64,000 bases of DNA from positions 372,001 to 436,000 of the forward strand of contig JAXLYO010000002.1 in NCBI GenBank assembly GCA_046351415.1. The letters run 5' to 3'. Positions 33,836-41,986 of the stretch are shown in pieces. The number at the start of each line of letters is the position of its first letter. Position 1 is the stretch's first letter. The stretch comes from JABFRG01 sp046351415. Lineage in GTDB: Bacteria; Myxococcota_A; Polyangia; Polyangiales; Polyangiaceae. Position numbers and translations under genes: made by a program. Under the pieces are notes generated by a model. It did no database searches, had not been told where the DNA came from, and saw nothing but the letters and a program-made list of their open reading frames with translations.

Positions 33836-34348
33836 ATGATTCGCAGCATTCTCCACTACCCCGACAAGCGCCTCCGCGACGTAGGCCAGCCCGTGACCGA
33901 CTTCGGTCCGAAGTTCCAGGCGCTCGTCGACGACATGGCCGAGACGATGTATGCAGCCCCGGGCGTTGGTCTCGCGGCGACACAGATTGGTGAAGCGCTG
34001 CAGCTCTTCGTCATCGACATCGCGGCCGAAGACGAGCCCAGCGACCTTCGCGTGTTCGCGAACCCGAAGATCGTGCAGAAGGATGGCGAGGTCTCCTGGA
34101 AGGAAGGCTGCCTCAGCTTTCCTGGGGCCACGGAGGAGATTTGCCGCGCCGAGAAGGTGCATGTCGAAGCGCAGGACCGAAACGGCAAGACCTTCACACT
34201 GACAGCCGACGGACTCCTCGCCGTCGCCATTCAGCACGAGTACGATCACCTCCAGGGCACGCTCATGATCGACCGCATCGGGCCGCTCAAGAAGCGTCTC
34301 TTGCATCGCAAGATGGTGAAGCGCGCCGAAGAAGACGCCATCGCCTGA
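33836..34348 (+). CDS. def: peptide deformylase
   Basis: Def removes the formyl group from new proteins. It is 170 residues. All three motifs are complete: GVGLAATQIG, EGCLSFPG (the Cys metal ligand) and QHEYDHLQG (two His ligands and the catalytic Glu). ATG at 33836 after GAAAGAG. It stands alone, without fmt, between a divergent lipoprotein gene and a convergent FHA gene. Confidence 0.96.
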   Translation: MIRSILHYPDKRLRDVGQPVTDFGPKFQALVDDMAETMYAAPGVGLAATQIGEALQLFVIDIAAEDEPSDLRVFANPKIVQKDGEVSWKEGCLSFPGATEEICRAEKVHVEAQDRNGKTFTLTADGLLAVAIQHEYDHLQGTLMIDRIGPLKKRLLHRKMVKRAEEDAIA

Positions 34349-34368
34349 GCACGCCGTGCAGCAGCTGC

Positions 34369-36558
34369 TTACTTCTTCTTGAAGATACTCGCGTCGACCC
34401 GCACGCCGCGCGCCTGAAGCTCGGAAAGCACGCGCGGAACGACGCCCGTTGCAGCGAACGTCCCCTCGCCGCCTTCGGGACCACCTCCGAACACGGAGAA
34501 GATGTCACGAGAGACGATGCCTTTCGCGTCGCTTCCAGCCATTTCCGCGATGCGTGAGACACGGAGCCGACCTTGGCTCGACCCGACTTCGACGGCGAGG
34601 TCGAAGCTCTCACCGATGCATTCGCGTGCAGCTTCAGCCGAAACGCCGGGGCGTCCGAGCGTGATCTGCGAGGAGAGCCGCGCGAAGGCTTGCTTCAGCG
34701 AGTTGGCAACGACGACGACCACGACACCGTGAACGCCGCCCGCGATCGCTTCGAAAGAAAGGCCGGCGACGTTCGATGCCGTACTGCTCATGAGGAGACG
34801 GTCGGCGCCCATGAGGCACGCCGCACGAATGGCTTCGGCCGAAGCCGAGACCGAAACCACGTGCGCCTGATGGGGATGAATCGCATCGGCATTCTGAACG
34901 ACGACCACGCGCTCACCAGAACCAACGAGAGATGCGAGAGCGGCGATGAGTTGATCGCCGGCCGTTCCGCTCGATGCAGCAACCAGCAGGTTGGTGCGCC
35001 CGAGCGTACACGCTTCGAGGAACGAAGCCATGGGACGCGAGAGCGAATTCGCACGAAGGAGGTCTTCGAGCGTGTTCTCCAGATGCCGACGCTTTCGAAT
35101 CAAGAAGGCGCCAGGGCGTGAGGCCGGCGGCAAGAGCGCGACGAGATGGGCTCCTCGGGGCAATCGGCATTCGGCCACGCCATTCTCGGGAAGCGTCGTC
35201 CCTGCTTGCGCGAGCAGACGAGTGACGATGCGCCTCTGCGCAAGCTCGCCGGTGAAACCGGTCTCCGCTTGTTCGATGCGTTCGCCTTTGCGCACGAGAA
35301 TCTGATCGGGCCGCAGTGCTTGAATCTCGGTGACGACGTCGTCTTCGAGCAGCGCCTCGAGCGGCCCGAGCCCCGTGAGTTCACTGAGCGCGTCGGCCGT
35401 AACGAGCTCGAGATCGATGCCCTCGAGCATGCCGCCTGAAGCACGAAGCTGCGCGGCCTGATCGCGAACCACGCGTTCGAGTTGCGCCACCGTCGCGGCG
35501 TCGGGCGACAGCGGAAGCGCTCCGAGATCGATCGCCGAAGCGATCTTCTTCATGAGCGAGAGCAGTGCGAGCGTGCGCCCCGCCAACTGTGCGGAGTTCT
35601 CGCGGGTCTCGACCGGCAAGGGCGCGGGCGCTTTGGCCGCGGGCGTCATCGGCCCCGCGTCCGGCGGCGCTGTCATCACATTGAGCGGCGGAGGCGTGGG
35701 GCCCTGCGCGGGCATCGATGGAGCAGCCGGAGCGGCCTGCGGAGGGGCAACCGGCGGAGGAGCGACCGACGGACGCCGGCTTTCGAGCGGAATCGTTCCG
35801 GGCCGAGGCCCGCCCACGCGAGCCTTCGGGCCGGCGCCCACGGGAGCCCCCATCGGCGTACCGGCCACCTGCGGCGACGCAGGCATCGCCGGCGGTTGCG
35901 CAGGCGGCTGGAACTGAGGCGCGGGCGGCGGCGGTTCCGGCGGCGGCGGCGGCTCGGACACCCGGTCCCACGGCGACGGAGACGGGCCGCCGTAATCTGA
36001 AAGCGGCGGTGGGCCGAGCGGCGCCTGCGGAGGTCCTTGGACCGGCGAGCCGATGCCGAGAGCCGTACCCATTTGGGGTCTCGCATCGGCCCTGGCCGGC
36101 GGTGCGGCGGGTGCGGGCGGTGCGGAAGGACGCTGCTGCACGGGCTGCGGCGGACCGGACGGTCCAACGAGCGGGGGCATGTTGCGAAGGGGGTTTTCCC
36201 TCGCCATCGTCGGCACTTCTTGATCGGCCCCTTCGAGCGGCGGCGCCGAAAGATTGCCTCCGACACTTTGCGGAAGTTCGAGCCGAATGACGAAGTCTCC
36301 GACATAGACCTTGTCGCCCTCGCGAACGATGGTCGCCTGAGCGATCTTTCGACCGTTGACGTACGTCCCGTTCGTGCTGTTGAGGTCACTGACGATGAAT
36401 CGCCCGTCTTTGAACAGCAGTTTCGCGTGGTGCTTCGAGACGTTCCCTTTGGGGAGAACGAGGTCGTTGCCTTGCACGCGTCCAACTTTCAGCTCGGGTT
36501 TGTCGAAGGTTTCCCGGCGCTCGGCGCCCCCCTTCTCACTGATGATTACCGCGAACAT
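34369..36558 (-). CDS. FHA domain protein fused to a CpaF/TadA-like domain lacking ATPase motifs
   Basis: This 729-residue cytosolic protein has an N-terminal FHA domain (residues 1-95; Gly26-Arg27, SKHH at 41-44, STNGT at 61-65), which binds phosphothreonine. A Pro/Ala/Gly linker of about 230 residues follows. From about 335 to the end it resembles CpaF/TadA-type secretion ATPases. The nucleotide motifs are lost: at the Walker A place it reads ASSGTAGDQL with Gly and Asp for Lys and Thr, the acidic IEDxxEL box reads VVQNADAI, and the HAN-type His box reads VVANSLKQ. It is probably a pseudo-ATPase adaptor. No tad or pilus genes are near. Confidence 0.82.
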   Translation of the reverse strand: MFAVIISEKGGAERRETFDKPELKVGRVQGNDLVLPKGNVSKHHAKLLFKDGRFIVSDLNSTNGTYVNGRKIAQATIVREGDKVYVGDFVIRLELPQSVGGNLSAPPLEGADQEVPTMARENPLRNMPPLVGPSGPPQPVQQRPSAPPAPAAPPARADARPQMGTALGIGSPVQGPPQAPLGPPPLSDYGGPSPSPWDRVSEPPPPPEPPPPAPQFQPPAQPPAMPASPQVAGTPMGAPVGAGPKARVGGPRPGTIPLESRRPSVAPPPVAPPQAAPAAPSMPAQGPTPPPLNVMTAPPDAGPMTPAAKAPAPLPVETRENSAQLAGRTLALLSLMKKIASAIDLGALPLSPDAATVAQLERVVRDQAAQLRASGGMLEGIDLELVTADALSELTGLGPLEALLEDDVVTEIQALRPDQILVRKGERIEQAETGFTGELAQRRIVTRLLAQAGTTLPENGVAECRLPRGAHLVALLPPASRPGAFLIRKRRHLENTLEDLLRANSLSRPMASFLEACTLGRTNLLVAASSGTAGDQLIAALASLVGSGERVVVVQNADAIHPHQAHVVSVSASAEAIRAACLMGADRLLMSSTASNVAGLSFEAIAGGVHGVVVVVVANSLKQAFARLSSQITLGRPGVSAEAARECIGESFDLAVEVGSSQGRLRVSRIAEMAGSDAKGIVSRDIFSVFGGGPEGGEGTFAATGVVPRVLSELQARGVRVDASIFKKK

Positions 36559-36728
36559 CCGAGCTCCCTCGTCATAGGAGAATTGTCGCGAATCGAGACG
36601 CGCCGTGTCAACGTTACGTCAGAAAAGATGGGCGATTTTTCGCACTTGCTCACGTTCGATCGCCATGCGCCATCAGCACGGTGACCTGAGCGTCCCGCCT
36701 CGCATGACAACGCTTTGGGAAGCGCGCG

Positions 36729-36917
36729 TCAGCTGTCTTCGCGGCGATCGCGAACGTCGTGCGCGAGGAGACCGAGGATCTCGCCGGCAAGCGCCATGAC
36801 TTCGCGCTCGGAATAGCCGCTTTGGCGCAATTCCCGGTAGATCGTCTTCGCCAGGATGTTCACCGCTCGCCCAGAACCACGGTTTTCAGGAGTCGAAGTG
36901 TCGAACGGAAGGGCCAT
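36729..36917 (-). CDS. small conserved-looking hypothetical protein
   Basis: This 62-residue cytosolic protein starts at ATG 36917 (MALPFDTSTPEN), which has GGAAGG five bases upstream. An ATG-less extension to 36953 is less likely. The sequence is mostly helical (VNILAKTIYRELRQSGY, EVMALAGEILGLLAHDV) with a charged tail. No family was recognised. It is 170 bp upstream of the FHA-CpaF gene on the same strand and could share its transcript. Confidence 0.55.
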   Translation of the reverse strand: MALPFDTSTPENRGSGRAVNILAKTIYRELRQSGYSEREVMALAGEILGLLAHDVRDRREDS

Positions 36918-37102
36918 GTTGCCTTCCCTTATCCAAGAGCCGTGCCAACGCAATAATTGCTCATTCCAGCTACTTACGAGCCCGAAGCGCGCATGCGCCT
37001 TTGCAGTCGCGTAGCTTCATACGCACCTGGGCGTCCCGGTCGCTTCGCGTTCGCTTCGCGGGCTCTCGGGAGCGGAAGCATGCTAGCTCCGAGCTCCGGC
37101 CC

Positions 37103-38611
37103 ATGAGCGCAGAGCAAGACGCGACGGAGACGCCCAAGGACGATGCGCGCGAAACGGCGAATGTCGAGGAGGCAGAGCTGCCCTCGGCCGCAAGTGCGGA
37201 GGCGGAACCGGCAAAATCCGCAGAACACGCCGCCAAGACGAAATCGCGATGGCTCGATCAGGGCCGCACTTCGCGACGCATCTTGATCGCGCTCGGGCTC
37301 TACGTCGTGACGACGGCGGTTTTCGCGATCCTCGCCGGCGACCGCATGCTCGCGCACTCTCCCTACAACCATTTCGCGCAACTGGCCGACGCATGGGTGC
37401 ATGGGCGGCACGATCTCGTGAATGGCCCACCAAGCTACGCCGGGAACAACGACTTCGCGGTCTTCGGCGGCAAGACGTACATCAGCTTCCCTCCCTTCCC
37501 TGCGATGCTCATGCTTCCGCTCGTCTGGATCGCGGGGAGCCCCGAAAACTTTCGTGACGCGCAGTTCGTCGTATGGCTCGCGGGCATCGCTCCCGCTGCG
37601 CTCTTCCTCACACTCGAGAAGCTTCGTCGCATGGGCAAGAGCGAGCGGAACGAGGGCGAAAATGCCTTGTTTGCCCTGCTTTTCGCCTTCGGCACCGTGT
37701 ACTTTTTCACGGCCGTTCAAGGCACGGTGTGGTTTGCAGGCCACGTCGTCGGGGCCGGGCTCCTTGGGCTCTACCTCCTGTGTGCCCTCGATGGCGAACG
37801 CCCTTTCACTGCCGGCATGCTTCTCGGCTTCATCTTCCTCACCCGTGTCACGATGACGGCCGCGGGGCTCTTGTTCTTCCTCGAGGTTCTTCGCACGTGT
37901 CGTCGCTCGGACGCGGAGCCTTCGGAGGACCCTGGAACTCTGTTTGCACGCATCGATCGTTCGTTCCGTCTTCTCGACGTCCCGCGTGCAGCGAAGAAGC
38001 TCGTGGTGTTTGCGGTGCCCCTTCTCGCGTGTCTCGCGTTCGCGAGCGCGACGAACTACGCGCGCTTCAAGACGATGGATCCGACCGCGTTCGGCCACGA
38101 GCACCTCACGGTGGCGTGGCGCGATCGCATCCAGCATTGGGGCCTCTTCGGCTATCACTACTTCCCGAAGAACCTCGGTATCTTCCTCACCAGCCTCCCT
38201 TGGCTTCCGGCACGAGGCACGCATGTCCCTGGCGCCGCGCCCTTCCTCGTGAACGAGCACGGGCTCGCCATCTGGTTCACGACCCCCCTCTATCTGTGGC
38301 TCCTGTGGCCCAAGCGGCGAGACGCGCTGCTCACGTCCGTTCTCGTCACGGCAGCCATTCCGTGTATCTTCAACCTTTGTTACCAGAACAGCGGCTGGTC
38401 TCAGTTTGGGTACCGCTTCTCGAACGACTACGCCTCCCTGCTTTTCGTCGCGCTGGCGATGGGTGGACGCAAGCTCGGCGCTCTCTGGAAAGCCGCAAGC
38501 GTCTGGTCGGTCGCGTGGAACCTCTTCGGTGCAGCGAGCTTCGAGCGCGGGCCGTACCAGAAGTACTACTTCCACGACGGCTCGCAGACGATCGTGCACC
38601 AGCCCGACTGA
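37103..38611 (+). CDS. multi-pass membrane protein, GT-C/PMT-like glycosyltransferase
   Basis: This 502-residue protein has an acidic, Ala/Glu-rich cytosolic N-terminus (to about residue 50) and about ten membrane segments. After the first segment, the outer loop HSPYNHFAQLADAWVHG has the acidic/His pattern seen in GT39/PMT-type lipid-linked sugar transferases, and the periplasmic loop near FGHEHLTVAWRDR is charged. This suggests transfer of sugar from a polyprenyl carrier, but family assignment is weak. ATG at 37103; an upstream start at 37001 adds low-quality sequence. Confidence 0.65.
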   Translation: MSAEQDATETPKDDARETANVEEAELPSAASAEAEPAKSAEHAAKTKSRWLDQGRTSRRILIALGLYVVTTAVFAILAGDRMLAHSPYNHFAQLADAWVHGRHDLVNGPPSYAGNNDFAVFGGKTYISFPPFPAMLMLPLVWIAGSPENFRDAQFVVWLAGIAPAALFLTLEKLRRMGKSERNEGENALFALLFAFGTVYFFTAVQGTVWFAGHVVGAGLLGLYLLCALDGERPFTAGMLLGFIFLTRVTMTAAGLLFFLEVLRTCRRSDAEPSEDPGTLFARIDRSFRLLDVPRAAKKLVVFAVPLLACLAFASATNYARFKTMDPTAFGHEHLTVAWRDRIQHWGLFGYHYFPKNLGIFLTSLPWLPARGTHVPGAAPFLVNEHGLAIWFTTPLYLWLLWPKRRDALLTSVLVTAAIPCIFNLCYQNSGWSQFGYRFSNDYASLLFVALAMGGRKLGALWKAASVWSVAWNLFGAASFERGPYQKYYFHDGSQTIVHQPD

Positions 38612-38625
38612 CGCGGCGTCGGGGC

Positions 38626-38654
38626 GCCTCCGGGCTACGGCCCTTTCCGGAGGC
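38626..38654. terminator. hairpin terminator between convergent genes
   Basis: An 8-bp stem (GCCTCCGG with CCGGAGGC) and a 13-base loop fill the gap between two convergent stop codons. On the forward strand it is followed by CTACTTCTTTTT. It closes the membrane protein gene and may also end the long reverse-strand run. Confidence 0.55.
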
Positions 38655-39509
38655 CTACTTCTTTTTGGCGGGCTCGCCGCGAGAAATCTTCACGCTCTGG
38701 ATCACGACGGGGTTCACGGGGTGCTCGCCGCGCCCAGGGGCCGTGGCGATGTCGTGAACGACGCTGACCGGCTCGCACTCGCCGAAGATGGTGTAGTTGC
38801 CGTCGAGGTGCGGCGCAGCGGCGTCCGTGATGAAGAACTGCGCACCGTTGGTGTTCGGGCCGCGGTTCGCCATGCAAAGGAGGCCTGCGCGATTGTGCTT
38901 TGCGCCATCCCAGATTTCGTCCGCGATGACGTACCCCGGCTCGCCGGAACCATCGGCCTTCGGGTCACCACCTTGAATCATGAAGCCTGCAATCGTGCGG
39001 TGAAACACCGTGCCGTCATAGGCGCGCTTCTTGATCCACTTGGACGTTCCGGGCTTCTTCCACGGACGTTGCCCCGTCGCGAGACCGACGAAGTTCGCGA
39101 CGGTGTTCGGTGCCTTGTCCGCAAGGAGTTTGCACTCGATCTTTCCCGCGGAGGTCTCGAGGGCTGCCACGAGTGTACCGGTTCCGGGGAAGTCCTTCGT
39201 CGCGTCTTTGAGGGTCCACTTCCCTGCGAGCGGGTCGTCGCCACCATCTTTGACGAGCGTTTCCGGCGCATCGGTCACAGGTGGAACAGCCCCCCGCGCG
39301 GGAGGTTCCGGTGCACGCGGCGGCGGCGGAACGGTCGGCGGCTTCGCTTGCTGCTGTTGCGGTTGTCCGCTCGCAGCGACCGGGGACATCATCGGCTCTC
39401 GGCGAATCGAGTCGGGCTCGGGAGCGCTGCGGCTACAGGCGACGCTCGAAGCCATGCTGATACCAGCGATGCAAAACAGCCATGAACCAGAGTGGAGATG
39501 TGTACGCAT
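38655..39509 (-). CDS. lipoprotein peptidyl-prolyl cis-trans isomerase (cyclophilin type)
   Basis: This 284-residue protein has a signal peptide with lipobox-like SVAC (near residue 25), a Pro/Gln-rich linker, then a cyclophilin domain from about 110. Motifs: VFHRTIAGFMIQGGD with the catalytic Arg, and GLLCMANRGPNTNGAQFFIT; a bacterial-type loop (WKKPGTSKWIKKR) is inserted. It should fold periplasmic or outer-membrane proteins. It is the last gene of the reverse-strand run beginning at 48926. Confidence 0.9.
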   Translation of the reverse strand: MRTHLHSGSWLFCIAGISMASSVACSRSAPEPDSIRREPMMSPVAASGQPQQQQAKPPTVPPPPRAPEPPARGAVPPVTDAPETLVKDGGDDPLAGKWTLKDATKDFPGTGTLVAALETSAGKIECKLLADKAPNTVANFVGLATGQRPWKKPGTSKWIKKRAYDGTVFHRTIAGFMIQGGDPKADGSGEPGYVIADEIWDGAKHNRAGLLCMANRGPNTNGAQFFITDAAAPHLDGNYTIFGECEPVSVVHDIATAPGRGEHPVNPVVIQSVKISRGEPAKKK

Positions 39510-39548
39510 GTCGAAGGCCTTGGGCAGAAGTTGAGAAAGCAGCGCGCC

Positions 39549-40169
39549 TCAGCGCACGATGAGTTTCTTGATGGGGTCGGGCAAGGCGACCTTTTGGCCG
39601 GAACGAACCCCGTGGCTCTTGCACCACCCGGCGTTCATTTCGAGGACATATTCGGAGGGGACACCTACGGAACGTGGCTCGTCGTTGAGAGTGGGAACAT
39701 TCTCGAGAATCCCAACGATCTTTCCGTCACCCTCGATGAACAGCATGTCGAGCGAGATGCAGGTATTATGCATCCAGAAAGTCTGGTCCTTTCGGGGAAG
39801 CTTGAACAGCATGCCGTGATTCTCGGCCATGCTCGTGCGGTACATGAGGCCACGCTCGGAGTCACGAGGGGCCCATACGAACTCCGCCTCGATCTGTGCG
39901 CCCTTCACTTCGGGAATGGAGAGGGTGTAGGTCGGAATCTTCGGGCCCGCCTTGTCCGGATCCGGTGGGCACGTGGCCGTGGGCGTGGGCGCAAGGGCGG
40001 TCGGTGCGGCCGTTGCAGTGACGGCCGCGGAAGCGATCGGCGCTTTCGGTGCGGAAGGCGTCGTGGCTTGGGAGCTCACCTGCGCTTCGCGTGGCGCAGG
40101 TTCCTCTGCCGCACGCTGACATGCCGCGGTGGAAACGAGGGCTGCAGACAAGAAGACAAGCCCCTTCAT
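39549..40169 (-). CDS. DUF192 lipoprotein
   Basis: This 206-residue protein has a lipobox signal (LSAALVSTAAC), an Ala/Thr/Pro linker, and a DUF192 domain from about 90: RGLMYRTSMAENHGMLF, FWMHNTCISLDMLFI, and VLEMNAGWCKSHGV. DUF192 is a small secreted beta fold of unknown role. ATG at 40169 overlaps the HMG-CoA lyase stop, so translation is coupled. Confidence 0.88.
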   Translation of the reverse strand: MKGLVFLSAALVSTAACQRAAEEPAPREAQVSSQATTPSAPKAPIASAAVTATAAPTALAPTPTATCPPDPDKAGPKIPTYTLSIPEVKGAQIEAEFVWAPRDSERGLMYRTSMAENHGMLFKLPRKDQTFWMHNTCISLDMLFIEGDGKIVGILENVPTLNDEPRSVGVPSEYVLEMNAGWCKSHGVRSGQKVALPDPIKKLIVR

Positions 40170-41086
40170 GCGCGCAGACTCCTTGCGCCGGCCATGAGGA
40201 CCTTCGAGGGAAGCTTGCGGCCAACGATGCTCTCCGCCGCCTTGCCCACTTCGAGGAGTTGCCCGAGGTCGACGCCGCTCTTGAGGCCCATTCCGTCGAG
40301 CATGTAGACGAGGTCTTCCGTGGCAACGTTGCCCGCAGCCCCGGGCGCATAAGGGCAGCCCCCCATGCCCCCCACTGCAGAGTCGAAATGCCGGATACCG
40401 AGCTCGAGGCCCACCACGATGTTCGCGAGCGCAGTACCGCGTGTATCATGCATGTGCATGGCGAGGCCCTCCGTCGGGAACTCGGAAAGCATCATCTTCA
40501 TGATGGCCTCGGTCTGCTTGGGCGTGCCACTGCCGATCGTGTCACCTAGCGACACCTGGTAACACCCCATCTCGAAAAGTCGTTTGGCGATCCGAATCGA
40601 CGCTTTGGGATCGACGTCGCCCTCGTAGGGGCAGCCCCACACGGTGGATACGTAGCCGCGGACGCGCATGCCGAGCTCGATGGCAGGGCCGATCGTCTCG
40701 GAGAATGCCGCGAGGGTCTCTTCGATGGTCTTGTTCACGTTCTTCTTGTTGTGCGTCTCGCTGGCGCTCAAGAAGACTGCGACCTCGGGCAGCTTCGCTG
40801 CGGCGGCGCGTTCGAGCCCTTTTGCGTTCGGGCAGAGCGCAGAGTAGACGACGCCATCTGCCGGCCGAACACGGGTCGCGACCTCGTCGGCATCCGCCAA
40901 CTGGGGGATCCATTTCGGAGAAACGAAGCTCGTGATTTCGATACGACGAAGGCCAGCCGAAACGAGCCCTTCCACGAGGCGAAGCTTGTCTTGGAGCGGA
41001 ACGGTTGCCTTCTCGTTCTGGAGACCGTCTCGGGGTCCGACTTCGTAGACCGAAATCTCGGGCGCGGTTTGGCCGAAAAGTTCCAT
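40166..41086 (-). CDS. hydroxymethylglutaryl-CoA lyase
   Basis: This enzyme splits HMG-CoA to acetoacetate and acetyl-CoA in leucine breakdown. It has 306 residues, a TIM-barrel fold of the HMGL family with EVGPRDGLQNE, TSFVSPKWIPQLAD, the metal-site HMHDTRG, and the catalytic Cys loop GGCPYAPGAAGN. ATG at 41086 (MELFGQ) is chosen because the earlier start adds 34 non-family residues. The carboxylase gene at position 1 could act in the same pathway but is 40 kb away. It is coupled to the DUF192 gene. Confidence 0.93.
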   Translation of the reverse strand: MELFGQTAPEISVYEVGPRDGLQNEKATVPLQDKLRLVEGLVSAGLRRIEITSFVSPKWIPQLADADEVATRVRPADGVVYSALCPNAKGLERAAAAKLPEVAVFLSASETHNKKNVNKTIEETLAAFSETIGPAIELGMRVRGYVSTVWGCPYEGDVDPKASIRIAKRLFEMGCYQVSLGDTIGSGTPKQTEAIMKMMLSEFPTEGLAMHMHDTRGTALANIVVGLELGIRHFDSAVGGMGGCPYAPGAAGNVATEDLVYMLDGMGLKSGVDLGQLLEVGKAAESIVGRKLPSKVLMAGARSLRA

Positions 41087-41096
41087 GGCCCCTTTT

Positions 41097-41975
41097 CTAG
41101 CGGCTTCTGGGGAAGGTCGCCAGAACGACGACGCGGTACCGGGAATGCGCGTGGGGCATCTCGGCGATCGAAACGGCCGTGAAGGCACGGCGAATTTCTT
41201 CGGTGCAGTGTTTCGCGGTCTTCGGCAAACGTCCGTTGCCGGTCCCCCCGGCCTTGCGTGCGGTGAGCCCCACCTTCTTTCGCGGAAAGTTCACGTCCGA
41301 TGTAAACTGCACGCTTTCGCCCGGTAGCAGTTCCGCCATACAGGAACCGTGCTCCTGCACGGCCCTGGAGAGCGCCTGTTCGAGCAACGGAAGGCGGTCG
41401 CATTCTTCTGCAGTCTTCTTCTTGCCCTTGTCTTGGCATGAAGCGATGCGCGCTTCGGTGAGCGTGATGGGAGACGCTGCAGCGGGTGCTCCCCCATCGG
41501 GTCCGACGGTGTTGCCTGCGGCCGCTGCCGGGGCACCGCCATCTGCAGCGAGAGCGACGCCCGCGTCGGCATCTTTCGCCTCGCCATGCGGACGGCGCCA
41601 GAGATAGAGCGGAATCGCCACCAAAAGCACTCCGAGCACCAGCATGACCGTCAGCTGAATGCGGGTCGCGCGCTCGGGCCCACGAAGATCGATTCCGGGA
41701 CGCGAAAGCGGGCGCGGTTCCGAGGGCGGAATGGAAGGGCGCGTCGACGTGCGCGAGCGCGGCGGGGGCGTCGATACGCGCGCTGCACGGGACGAAACGG
41801 GAGACACGCTCTCGCGCACGGAAGGTGGCGGAAGCGAATCTGGCCGCGTCGGAGTGCCTACGATGGATACCGACTCGCTGCCGTCAGCATGCGTGCCGCT
41901 GCCTTTGGCTACGGGGAATTCGGAATCGGATTCTGCCGAACGTGGTGTGTTCGGCGGAGGCGTTGACTCGGCCAT
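41097..41975 (-). CDS. single-pass membrane protein with disordered cytosolic head
   Basis: This 292-residue protein has a Ser/Pro/Thr/Arg-rich N-terminal half (to about 105), one membrane segment (LTVMLVLGVLLVAIPLYLW), an Ala/Gly linker and a periplasmic domain of about 130 residues with four Cys (ASCQDK, EECDR, GSCMAEL, KHCTEE). The last domain ends in a beta strand (YRVVVLATFP) and recalls TonB- or AgmX-like C-terminal domains, but I cannot assign it. ATG at 41975. It follows the kinase-FHA gene by 11 bp, so it is a candidate substrate: its Ser/Thr-rich cytosolic half is exposed. Confidence 0.7.
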   Translation of the reverse strand: MAESTPPPNTPRSAESDSEFPVAKGSGTHADGSESVSIVGTPTRPDSLPPPSVRESVSPVSSRAARVSTPPPRSRTSTRPSIPPSEPRPLSRPGIDLRGPERATRIQLTVMLVLGVLLVAIPLYLWRRPHGEAKDADAGVALAADGGAPAAAAGNTVGPDGGAPAAASPITLTEARIASCQDKGKKKTAEECDRLPLLEQALSRAVQEHGSCMAELLPGESVQFTSDVNFPRKKVGLTARKAGGTGNGRLPKTAKHCTEEIRRAFTAVSIAEMPHAHSRYRVVVLATFPRSR

Positions 41976-41986
41976 CGCGACTTCTC

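Noticed and set aside
36974..38599. 541-codon reverse frame antisense to the membrane protein gene
   Set aside because: Charged, featureless sequence; the forward frame has regular membrane segments.
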